DNA from: Sipunculus nudus
Taxonomy: Eukaryota; Annelida; Sipuncula; Golfingiida; Sipunculidae
Length of the DNA: 64,000 nt
Direction of reading: 5' to 3'
NCBI GenBank assembly: GCA_026874595.1
Contig: CM049313.1
Span: 60,221,159 to 60,285,158, forward strand
Of this stretch, positions 1-12,800 are shown piece by piece. The notes beneath the pieces were generated by a model. The model was not told the origin of the DNA, did not search any database, and saw only the letters and a program-made list of their open reading frames with translations. A program made the translations under genes and the position numbers. The stretch's first letter is position 1; each line of letters begins with the position of its first letter.

Positions 1-12
1 TGTCAGTAATGC
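1..12 (-). CDS. TPGS1: possible start of last TPGS1 exon (partial)
   Basis: On the minus strand a pyrimidine-rich tract ending CTTCTCCAG (positions 25-13) forms a good acceptor followed by codons reading A-L-L-T in the phase left by the exon at 1900-1843 (phase 0). The vertebrate protein needs a further stretch of about 30-50 residues here. Only 12 nt are visible, so this is an inference. Confidence 0.35.
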
Positions 13-1842
13 CTGGAGAAGCAGATAAAGAGAAATACACCATCACATACCAGTATATGTTATATATACTGTGGTTGCCTTATTGTTCCTGAGGAATTAA
101 AATTCCTGATTTTCACAAAACAGGAATTTTCACAAAAATATAAAATTAGAGGTCCCATCATTGAAGGCAAAGCTTTAGAATAAAATATGTATAAAAATAA
201 ATTGTGTATGTTCCAAGTGTTCACAAATGCCCTACCCCTGGTATTACCTGGGAACACCCTATAACACCATGGCAACCAGGTGAGGTTCCCTTGGCAATGA
301 TGCCATAGATGCTGCTCCGGATTTACCACAGAGCTGGTGATGCAGGACTGAAACATTACCCGGGTAAACCTGGTGACTGTTTCAGCCTTGCCCTCTCCCT
401 CGGCTTGGGGATACATAGCAGGAAAGACGTGCTGTGCTCCGTCTCCCTGAATCACATCGAGCCTTTGGTCTGGTCTTAGCTTTTGTTTTACAGGAGCTGA
501 GGATAAAGGGCCAGAGAATTATGGACAACTTGGTGTAGGTCTTCAGTAAGTCAGTATATATACTTTATGTAATCAAATTTAGTTCATGGATCCCTTGTTG
601 TATTTTACATGTATAGTTCTTTCTTAATAAATACTAGTGGCCAAATCTCTTCGTCATATAGTTCTAATTATCTGTTGTATGCATGGAGGAGAATTTGTAA
701 TTTCAGCCAAGCTACCATTAAATAATTATAGGAACACCCCATTTTGTAACACAAGATTGAATTTTTTAATAATATCACATCTTTCCAATTGTCTTTCCAA
801 TTTCCAATACTGTTTTTTTTATAGGATTTTGGGCACTAAATTAGAAATATTTAATTCACTTATAAATGGTTATACACTGTGTAGGTCTTTAGTTTTGTGA
901 GATCCTAAAAATGGAACCCTGGAAAAACACTAAAAAAAGTAAAATCACAAAATTTTAACCCAGCAAATATGAAACTAACTGCGGTATATACACTTACAGT
1001 GTGCATCAAGAAGTGAGCAGAGTGGCGCAAATTACAGTTTTACCATTGTGTAACAAAGCACTGCAAACACGCATAACACTCGTTGTGTATCTGGTGACTG
1101 CTGACCTCATTAAGTATGCATGAATTTTGATGAGAAGGTAGTTCAGGTGAGAAACTCTATTGGTATATAATGTTTAATGAGTTTCATGAAAATCCATAGT
1201 TTTTTAGGTAAGTCACCAAGTTGCCTCCAAAGTGAGGTGACCTCAGACCTCATTAAATATGCATGGATTTTGCTGGAAATCAAACTTAGGCGAGATATTT
1301 TATTAATTAACATTTCTGATGAGAATGATTAAAATCCTTCATATTCTTCATAAGTTATCACGGCGACACCACAAATTAGCCTAGTGAACCCATGACCTTA
1401 TTGAATATGCATGGATATTGCCCATAACCAAACCTAAGCAAGATAATCTGTTGGTAAGTAGTTATTGTGAATTTTGAGAAAATCCATCAGAGCCCCAGTA
1501 AGTAAGCACAGTAACACTAGAAGTTAACAGATGGACGGACAGATGGACAGTTGATATACCATAATACTCCCTACATTTGACAGGCATATAAAAACTTCAC
1601 AGCTTTATATAACACATAGTTTAAAAATCTCTCAAACTGCAGCTTTCTATTTTAAGCCTTTACAATGTTACCAGTGCTAATGAAGGTTTTTATTTACAAA
1701 TATATAAATCAAAGGGTATAAGTTTGCAGTTAATAGTAAAGATGCATTACTTGCTGGTGCAGGGCATATCCTTAATTCCACTTTTACTGGGTATGTTTAT
1801 TTACACTGTATCTATGAACACATTCAGTACATATAAAATTAC
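13..1842. repeat. TPGS1 last intron with diverged ~130-160 bp repeat units (1090-1560)
   Basis: Three diverged units carry GACCTCATTAAGTATGCATG-like cores at about 1107, 1231 and 1390. They alternate with 'gagaaactctattgg' or 'gataatctgttgg' segments. The same family recurs at 23820-24130 (opposite strand) and 60530-60700. A run of gacggacagatggacag follows at about 1532. Nothing else recognisable is seen in this intron. Confidence 0.6.
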
Positions 1843-3174
1843 CTTTCCAACTGCTGCAAAGAGCTTATCTGGTCCCAACATGTGTCCTGCTTCAAGGAGT
1901 CTGCAATATAAACAAAAGATACAATGTTGATTAACATGTGATTATACACATGTTAACAGGGTTGACTTTAAATTCTAAATAAAGACTTGCAATATACATT
2001 TACATCTGATACAGTTAAATTTCAAAATTACAACCACCAAAGATACCTCAATAATGATGTGGCATTTTTGAGGTGGTCAACTAAGCGAGGTCTTATATAC
2101 ATGATGGTCGTTAGGTTAGATTTTACCATATAACAGTTATTACTTAACATGAAGCTGAGGATATCCACTATTCTTGCAACAGTTAAGTTAAAAGTAGTAT
2201 ATTATTATATTTTGTAAAAAAATATGTAAACAAATATTATTTTTTTCTTTTTTATTCTTTTATTATTTATTTTATTATTAACTAATTATTTAATATTTAT
2301 ACTAAATCACAGCAAACATATTCAGATTATTTCTATGCTGGTTCACCTATGATCTGTTTCATTCATGTTTCAACTCAATTCTAAAATTTGTAGGAAACAG
2401 CAATAAACTTACGACAAGGGTGTACTAGATGATGTAGATACAGCATCCAGAAACTGGTGCACTACAGCGTCACATACATTTTTGTCTGCCTTGTTGTTTT
2501 TATTTATATCCAGGAGGTCATATAATCCCTCTGACTGGTTTAAAAAATCTGAAAAATTAAAATAAAATAACATACATGCAGGATAGGTAACTACGGTGGC
2601 TCGTATAGGACATGCACAAAATTATTTTTATCTCGTTCCCACGAGATAGTATCTCGTTCCCACGCATTAGTATCTCGTGGCCACGCGATAATTATCTCGT
2701 TCCCACGCGTTAGTATCTCGTGGCCACGCGATAATTATCTCGTTCCCACGCGTTAGTATCTCGTTCCCACGCGTTAGTATCTCGTGGCCACGTGATAATT
2801 ATCTCGTTCCCACGCGTTAGTATCTCGTGGCCACGCGATAATTATCGCGTGGGAATGAGATAAATGTAGATAGATAATACAGTAAGGCCTACATCTTAAA
2901 TCCTTGAGGCATGCTTCTATACACTGGATGAAGACTATGGTCAATTATTTGCATGATTTTAGAGCGGACTTAATATGCTGAGACCTGAAATGATACAACG
3001 GGCACTCATACAACACTCGTGGGCCATGTTTGTCTGGAGAATTTGTGAGCCGGGAAAGGGGGGGGGGGCCTAGTTCGGGTAAAATATTTTTCATAATAAA
3101 TGTTCATAATATAAATCACCATTGGCGGCGAAACCAAATTTTCATTGGGGGCCCAAAAGTTTACCCAAATAGTA

Positions 3175-3261
<87 letters not shown>

Positions 3262-3274
3262 ATGTATATATATA

Positions 3275-3305
<31 letters not shown>

Positions 3306-3368
3306 ATATATTCTAGTGTATATATTATATAAATATATTATATATACATATATATTATATATATATTA

Positions 3369-3419
<51 letters not shown>

Positions 3420-3740
3420 AATAAGGGCCATAGCCTGACACAAATGGCAGGGGGGATTTGATGGGGTAATCCCCGACGGGGGGTGGGGGGGCGGGTGGTT
3501 GGGAGGGGGTCTCACCCTCCCAAGGTTTTGAAAATTTTGAAAAACCCTATGGGTACTACTGCATTCTGGTGCATTTTATTGGTCAATGCTTATTAAATAA
3601 AACAGTACCTCCTTGTAGGGAGATTATTTGTTATTTGTCTGGCAATGGATTCATTTTCACACAGAATATCAACTTTTTTCACCGCAAATCCCGGAGTCTG
3701 CGGCCGTGTATATGTGGTACTCCAAGTACTGAGCCGAAGA

Positions 3741-3828
<88 letters not shown>

Positions 3829-6800
3829 GTGAGGGTGCAAATACCCAATAATAATAGAGTGGATGTTTTTATATCCATCATTATGTTGGGGCCCCCCCCC
3901 CCCCCAAAAAAAAAAAAAAATTCCACCCAGTCATAATGAAGTGGCATGGCTGAGACCTTTTGTTGTAAGCTTCTCCCTTGAGACATAACACAAACCGACA
4001 TGTTGTTTACCCTGTTCGGTATACCCGAAATTAAATAACCCCAACCCTAGTCCTAAAAAAATAAGATTTTCTGGGAAGGTAAAATACAAACAAGTGTTTC
4101 AGTTTAATTCATGTTTGGTACACAAGGGTTTATATCACCCTTACCCTAAAACAAACTCAATACAGTTTTCCATGAACAAATTAAAATGGGCTAGTTGAAC
4201 CAACGCAATGAAATGGTTAACCAACGCAATGAAAACTGCTGAAATTTACCTCTAAGCATTCGGCGCAAACACACATACAACGAAATACATACAAACAATT
4301 TAAGCTGCATCGACGCTCGATATAAAACAGACCACAGACATTCTAGTCCAAATGAGGGCTAAAGCTATAGCATGGCATACTAACGCGTGGCCACGCGATA
4401 CTAACGTGTGGGAACGAGATAATTATCGCGTGGGAACGAGATACTATCGCGTGGGAACGAGATAATTATCGCGTGGCCACGAGATACTATCTCGTGGGAA
4501 CGAGATAATTATCGCGTGGCCACGAGATACTATCTCGTGGGAACGAGATAATTATCGCGTGGCCACGAGATACTATCTCGTGGGAACGAGATAATTATCG
4601 CGTGGGAACGAGATACTATCTCGTGGGAACGAGATAATTATCGCGTGGCCACGAGATACTATCGCGTGGGAACGAGATAAAAAATAATTTTGTGCATGTC
4701 CTATACGAGCCACCGTAGGTAACCGGGTTGAGCAAGAAAACTAAATGTACACCAGGTACAGGTACTCTTATGTTGTTTCATTCAAATCTCTACAACCAAT
4801 CACGGTAAAATATACATTACAGTAGAACCATAAATATCCGAATACTTTGGGGGACATACAACTTGTTCGGATAATTGAGGTTATGGATATGTGAGGTCAG
4901 ACATTTAGTGCATTGGGCATATCATTATCAACGTTCCATTGATATGCTAAACCTGGCTTGCAGTAATGTCATATCATCAGAGCATTTTTAATTATCCTTA
5001 ATCCTATTATCCTTTCAAAAGCAGCAAAACATTTAATCGAGGTAAATTTCAATTAGATACTTTAAATTTCAGAAAAACAAATTTTCGGAAAGAAGAGATA
5101 TGGAAATTCAAGGTTCTACTGTATCTTGTTAGAAATTATACTGTTAAGATGACTGATAAACAATAATTTATGAGAACTCAAAGAGTTCCTACCAGGATCC
5201 TCTCCTCCTGCATCCAGTTTGTGCTGCCACCTGTTATGATAAAAAGGAATTACTGATACTCATCAGCAAAAGAACTGGATATTAATTGTAAAACACTCAT
5301 CTTACCTGATACTGGTACCTAAAATTTGACTTGATTATGTAGACTTGTTCAAGGTCTAAAAGTCATCAAAGTACAATTCTGAGTAACCACTGGGGGGCTC
5401 AGTCATTTAACTTTCCACCTTGGCACAGCCATTATGTTTGATACATTTTATCTGACAAATATATTACCTTGTAACACAAAGCAGGTGAACACACCAGATC
5501 TGAACACATTGTACGTAACAACCTCATGGTCTCGACACTGAATTTTCTTCAACAGTTTTTCTGTAACGCCACTGGGAAAATCCCTGTAATGATAATACAA
5601 GAAGTGAGTTTCACTGAGATACAAAATTTAAAGGCAATTATGTTAAGTTCTTAACTAGATGATTCTCTCAAACTACAATGCCATATGTGACAACAAGTCT
5701 AATAAATATACTGACACTGACAGTGTAATTAAATATCAATAATTATTATGTGTTACACAGATCAGAGAAATGTGACTAAATTCATGATTTCAAAATTAAA
5801 AGGTGAAATCTATCTACTTGAATGATAATTTGAGTGACCACACTGAAGCTTTAAATCTTCAAAGTTCTCTTTAAACTAATATTCAATTAAACTTAAATCA
5901 TGAGGGACACATTACAAGTTACAAGGAAACTTTTGGAGTATCAAATACTGGTACATATAGGAGTAAACCTAGGCTTCTTTGTTACATAATATTATGGAGT
6001 GCACACACTGTCTTCACACATCAACAGTATCTAAAACACATAAATCACGTATTTCTTTTTTCACACTTGAGCTGTAGACAGCAAATGAAAGACAATTATT
6101 ATGCTTTATTTTGTGGAAGATCTATATTGCTTTATTTTGTTCAAGAGGATATGAAAACAGCCCTGGTACAGCCGTATATTAACTCTTCTCCTCACATACA
6201 AATAAATATTGTACATAAGAAGATTATATATTTAACCTGATTGAACGGCCTATCAAGGGCCTTGTTTGTAATAAAAAGTAAAGCTCTTTCCAGCGTGCAA
6301 CACCTAGGAGAAGGTACCATGCCAGCTGTGTTACATGCCTCACACACAGCTCAGAGAGTGCTCTTTTGTTTCTTACTAACTCTCAGGTACATTTCATGCA
6401 AAAGGAAAAACTTTCTCACACATCATGCATTCAGTTACAAACAGGTTACATGTTTGACAATGACCAACACACAGTACACTTAAAACAACAAAACCACATA
6501 TACATATTTATCCATATACCAAAGTGTTTTAAACCCTTTTAATGGTTAAAGTGGAAAATTTGCTGGACTAATGTTTACAGCTGGTTTTACCTTCACAAAA
6601 GGTTCATTGTTGAATGTACTGAATGTGTTCAGTATGTAGGAGGTAAAACTGATTATGATAAAAGATTGGAATTAAAGGAAGAGGGGTACCATTATAATAC
6701 AATAGGTATCTTTAAGTATCAAAGTGTGATAACAGTTAAGTGTGGATGATGCTGCGCCAATATACAAGCCCCATTGCACAAGACAGATCAGAGGGTTCAC

Positions 6801-9800
6801 CAGTGACAAGTTGTGTAACAATAATCATTCACACAAAGGGGTCCATGTCAGTGGTACCTGATTAAATAAGATCTGAAATGATGTAGGTTTTTATCTGGGC
6901 TGAAATGTAGTCATAAAGCATTTACATCAGCTGTTAAACAAACAAAGTATATTCAATGTAAATAATAATTTATTAATATCTGAAAGAGTTATGACAATAT
7001 ATGACAATAATTATTAAGTTAGCTCAGATCTGCTTATTGGACATTTGGTCTCAAGAATTTCCTAATACTTTATATATGTATATGTCTATTCAATGAATAT
7101 TTCTCATGTTTTCCATATGTTTCATAACAGATCATTTTTTTTCTGTGTCTTTCATTTATAATCAACATGTACATATTTGAAATAATCTAGAAATCTTCAT
7201 GTAGTAAATGTACAAGTTACAAAAATACTTTGTTTTATTCCACATACTGATTATGATAATTAATAACACAACATTAACTTACTTGCACAGTGTCTGTAGA
7301 AGTTCTGTATATACATTGCCTGTTAAGCCTTTAATTGATTTGGTAACTGAAAATGAATTCAGTATATAATATATGTGTACATGTGTTAACAAATTGCCAC
7401 ACATAAAACAATACTGAAAGTAATGTTCTCATTTTGAAGAATTATTGTATGACATCACTGGGAATACATACACACTATTTCCTGAGACAAATATTTCAGT
7501 ATAATTTACTTTCTTGTATATCTTTATGTGATACTTAATATTCATGTAAGAAAACTGACATAATATAAACCAAACACTAAGAAATCATATTGTGACATTA
7601 TATACACAAGAAAGCCTGGGTACTGGAGAGACCAAATGAGAGCCCATTAGGATCAAGATCTACTGGCACAGATATAATTTACGCGTCAAAAGTATATAAC
7701 TTAAACTTTTAATCAAAGTTTTATGGACACACCAACAATAACTATCTATATTATACCAAAATCCCATTCATTAGCATGTATGATAGTAACTTATTAGTGG
7801 AATACTGGTATATAAAACAAGGACCCATGGGTCACAGCGCTCAGCTTAAGTTTGAAATTTTTGCAAATGCAAAATATTCTATTTTAATGTTTTTCATTTA
7901 TATAAGCATATGAGAAGCTAAGAGGAAAGAGGCTCTCCTACTTGGTTATAGTAAAGTTCTAAATATATGATTGCAAACTAATACTCTGACAAGACTGTCA
8001 AGAAGAAAAACAGTAAAAGTTTTGAGATAGTGTGATGCATATGAAAAATGTACAGATGCACAGGCCAGTTGACAGAATGGACTAATACCTTTATTTCATT
8101 TTTAAGGGAATAATGCATTTAAGTTTATATATAAGCCTATTATTTAAGCATATCCACTTTTACCATTAAAATAGTTTTTATCTGATTGATTTTTTTATTT
8201 ACAATTTTTATAAATTTGTATTAAAAAACACTGAAAATATAAGTTAAAATATTAGAATTCTAAGTTGCAATCATTATATATCCAGAGTGTAGCTCATATT
8301 GGGTCATATTATGCATACACATATATTTTTATCATTTTTAAATCACAAATGTTTAAACTGAATTTAAAAGAAAATATTGCCACAACATGGCATCTACAAG
8401 ATTATTCCTTTAATCACTGTTAAAAAGTTTTGCACATTGGAGTTTTCAGTACATGCTTAATCTTATTCAATGAAATAAAATAAAAGATTCAGTAAATTTG
8501 GTAAAACTAGATGTGTCGGAACGACACGAATGCCCCCGCCTGGGGCAAATTAGAAACATTTGTTAAATTTTGTAAAATTTTTTAAGTTCAGGAAGTGTTG
8601 TATGGTCAAAAGTAGGTCAACAAGGGCAAAATGCAAACTCGATCTGTAAAGGGTCATTATCAAGCAACACACAAAAAATCAGGCCAGTATCTGCAGGCAT
8701 TGTGAAAAAAAGTCCATATATGTGCATTTTTCATGAAAATTTCTGTCTTTCATGAAATTTTCTATGTTCAGGATCTGTCATATGGTGAAAAATAGGTTAA
8801 CTGGGACGAAACGTGAACTAAACCTGTAAGTGGTCATTATGCGCCCACAGACCAAACATTAGGCTAGTATCTGTAAGCATTGTATTGCGAAACTAGAATA
8901 TTAGCAAAAGTTGATAATCATTTATAAATTTAAATTGGAAAGGTATATACCATGTTTCATAACAATCCACCAAATGCTTCCTGAGAAATAAGCTCCCAAG
9001 TTTTTTTCTATACTAAGCTCTGTGATATTGAAAAGTAGGTCAAGATCACCCATCTTTGAACTTGACCAAGATTTTGTAAATATAATGCAATAGCACTGAA
9101 GAAATGAAGTTCCTGTGTTGAATACCTTTAGAGATATCCTGCACAAAAGGCCAAAATTGAAAAAATCAGATAAAATTTCATTAAAAATCAGAAATTGCAT
9201 GTGGCGCCACCAAAATTGTGCAGCACATACAGACCATCAGTCCCAATGATCATAGTAAGTTTTGTGAAATTCCACACAATGGTTCCTGAGATATAAACTT
9301 CTGAGTGTTTTTCTATAATCAGCTCTAAAATGTAGAAAAATGGGTCAAGGTCACCCATCTTCGAACTTGACCAAGATTTTATCAATATACATCTTCACTG
9401 ATGAAATAAAATTCCAACGGTGAATCCTTTTAGAGATATCCCGCTCACAAGGTAAAAGTAAACAGACGCGGAACGGACGGACGGACAGACAGATCGACAG
9501 ACGGACAGCTTGGGTGACAACAATAGCCCATCAGCCTATGAGCTGAGGGCTAAAAACGGCTGTACATGTGTATTTGTCATGAAAATTTCTATTTTTCATG
9601 AATTTTTCTAAGTTTAGGAGCCGTAAAACGGTCAAAAGTAGGTCAACCGGGACGAAACGCGAACTCTATCTGTAACTGGTCATTATCTGCCCACACACTA
9701 AAAATCAGGCCAATATCTGCAGGCATTGCGAAAAAAAGTCCGTACATGTGTATTTGTCAATAAAATTTCTATTTTTCATGAAATTTTCTAAGTTTAGGAG

Positions 9801-12800
9801 CCGTAAAACGGTCAAAAGAAGGTCAACCGGGACGAAACGCGAACTCGATCTGTAACTGGTCATTATCTGCCCACACACCAAAAAATCAGGCCAATATCTG
9901 CAGGCATTGCGAAAATAAGTCCGTACATGTGTATTTGTCATGAAAATTTCTATTTTTCATGAAATTTTCTAAGTTTAGGAGCCGTAAAATGGTCAAAAGT
10001 AGGTCAACCGGGACGAAATGCGAACTCGATCTGTAACTGGTCATTATCTGCCCACACACCAAAAATCAGGCCAATATCTGCAGGCATTACAAAAAAAGTC
10101 CGTACAACTGTTTGATTTCGGAATGACGGAATGAAGGACTGACGGACATGGGTAAAACTATATGCCCCGGCCACTTTGTGGAGGGGGCATAATAAAAACA
10201 TCTTTTCAAATAAAGTATACACACTGTTGGTTAAATGAGGGACAAACAATATCATTATGCTAATAACAATCTAAGCTATAATTTATTACTGGAATTAATA
10301 ATCAATTTCACACCTGGTGAAGTTTTTACTCTTCTCAAGTAAGGAATTACTTATCTGATGAACATCCACACTTTCATAGCAATACACCACTTTGTGGACA
10401 CAATTAAATGTGCACTTTAATCATTGTAACCCTGGTGATAAATACAAAATCTCAACTGTAGCACTGCATAGCCAAGAATAAAATGAAATACAGAAAATTA
10501 TAACATTCATCTAGTTAATGCACCATCTGAGGGGGGGGGGGTGCAGGGCAGAGGGGAAGCCTGCTAGTAGTGGCCAAGCTGAGCCAAGGCAAGCTGCCTG
10601 GGATGGGTTACATATTGCAAGTGAAGGCTGTACTACTAGGTGGGCTAGATGTAAACAACACTTGACATGGTGTATGAAAACTTGAATAGAAGGTTCTCTT
10701 TTCAATCAATTCCTTTGAAATTTCAGATTTTAAAAGATTAAATCCTTATGTATATATGCTGTGAAAATTAAATCAACAATGTTTACAGAGAAAAAACATG
10801 CCATTGCCAAAGTTGGACAAAATTTAAGGTATTAATTTTTTATTTATGCTAATAACTTGAAAAATTTGCAAAATTCCGATCTAATTTTGGGTAAATAATT
10901 GAATCTTGTATATTCCTGAAAAAAAAGTCTCCAGCTTCAGCAATTCTCATCTTAGGTGAGTAAATATATTTCTTGATTTTTTAAAAAGTGCATTATGTTT
11001 GGGCCTATAACTTAAAAAAATACGCAATACTGACATTATTTCTGGCATGTGCATAGCGAATGTATAGAAAAATATGTATATTATATATGATCAAAGTCAG
11101 ATCAGTGGTTTTGATATTAGGCATTCTTAAAGTGTAACGATGGGTTTTTAATGGAAAAATGACGTTTTTTATTAATATGTCAAAGGAATTAAGTCCGTGT
11201 GACCAAATTCTTGGCATGATAGGGGATTTTGGAGACATCTAACTGTACGCAAAATTTAAGGAACTTAGAGCTGAAGCTCGGGAGCTGAGCTCTAGCAAAC
11301 TGCATAACACTAGCTTGATGTAAAGAATATGTGACATGGTGCTTGAAAACTTGAATAAAATCTACAGTTTTTGATCAACTGGTTTCAAATTTTTTGTGTT
11401 AATAGTTGAAATGCTAACAAAAACATGCTTTGAAAATTAAATCCACAGCAGTCACAGGAAAAAAACGTGCCATGGTCAAAGTTGGGCAAAATTTAAGGTA
11501 CCAATTTTTTATTTTTGCTAATATTTTAAAAAATTTTAAAGATTGTGATATAATTTTGGGTATACAATTCAATTTTGAGTAATAAAAGTAATATTTTTGG
11601 AAAAAAAGTGCTCGGCTTTAACAAGTTTTGTGTCAAGTGATCAAATTTCTTTCCTTATTTATTAAATGCATTATGTTTGGGCCCATAACTTTTTTAAATT
11701 ATAAAATACAGACCTAATTTCTGGCATGTACATAGGAACTACATAGTGGATTATTTATGGTAAATATGAGGAAAAACAGATGAGTGGTTTTGATATTAGG
11801 CAGTCATGAAGTGTGAAAATAGGTTTAAAAAAAAAATTGAGGTTTTTCCTTAATTTCTCAAAGGAACGAAGTCGCAAAGACCCAATTTTCGGCTTGGTAG
11901 GAGATCTTGGGGACATCTAACATTATGCTGAATTTTGGATTCCTAGGTCTTACGGTTTCAAAATGTGCCACATCTACGGACGGACGGACAGACGGACGGT
12001 CGATGGACAATGGACCACGACTATAGCTCAGATGACTTATAGTCAGCTGAGCTAAAAATGCATGTGGTAAAAAATATGATTTCCCTGAAACTGTTTAACA
12101 GTTACCCAGGCATTAATTTGTCTGGTTAGCAATCCAGGCATCATGACGGTATTATAACATCACTGGACACCTGCCCATGTCATATATTTGAAATGTCACA
12201 GGATATAGTTTATTTCATGTAACAGATAAATATGTGACATATGTCACAATGTGACTACTTACCTCGACTCAGTGACAAAATATCATATGCTATCCTGCAG
12301 TTGGATTCAAATGCAGGTCTTGTGTGATGAGTCAGACACAGCTGTTGTGCAGACTTGGCAATTCTATTGGTTTTCTCATTCAGTGTCTCAAAACTGTAAA
12401 AAAAATTAATACAGATGAGAAAATAAATATATGAATCACAGAAATCTGGCTTGAATGATCATGGCACTTAAAGATAATGCTGAATTGCAGAATGTGCAAA
12501 ACATTTCTATGATGCAAAAATATTTTACTGTGTGAATAAGATAAGTCCTTGTGTATTATAGTATTTATTTTTTATGGTATCATTTTTAAAGGATTCATTG
12601 ATTTGTTGAATATATTTTTTTTATACTGACATTTTGTAAAAGGCAAGCAGAAATACCTTATGGATCTGACATGCTTTGCATTTATTTTCACTGCTGACAT
12701 TAATACAGGTTTGCCTTTCCACAGAAAATTTGCCTTTCCACAAATGGTGCATCCTACCATCATATCAAACTTTCAGTCACTCTTAGCTCTGTGTAAACCT

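Larger units (their letters stand above)
2592..4717. mobile_element. 2.1-kb non-autonomous DNA transposon with minisatellite-bearing inverted ends
   Basis: The ends are inverted copies beginning TACGGTGGCTCGTATAGGAC. They are flanked by a perfect 6-bp duplication GGTAAC (2586-2591 and 4718-4723). Behind each terminus lies an array of roughly 20-22-bp units built from ATCTCGTTCCCACG or ATCTCGTGGCCACG, at 2633-2858 and in inverted orientation at 4384-4679. The middle holds long TA/TG microsatellites and G, C and A homopolymers but no plausible gene. It sits in the TPGS1 intron between exons 5230-5193 and 2548-2413. Superfamily not assigned. Confidence 0.8.

Noticed and set aside
60-455. 131-codon minus-strand open frame that could follow TPGS1 exon 1900-1843 in phase
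   Set aside because: It shows no resemblance to the conserved TPGS1 C-terminus and runs on into AT-rich sequence. The acceptor at the left edge (13-16) is a better candidate for the last exon.
3030-4001. Several overlapping open frames across TA and TG tracts
   Set aside because: Translations are Tyr-Ile and Val-Cys repeats of microsatellites inside a non-autonomous transposon.
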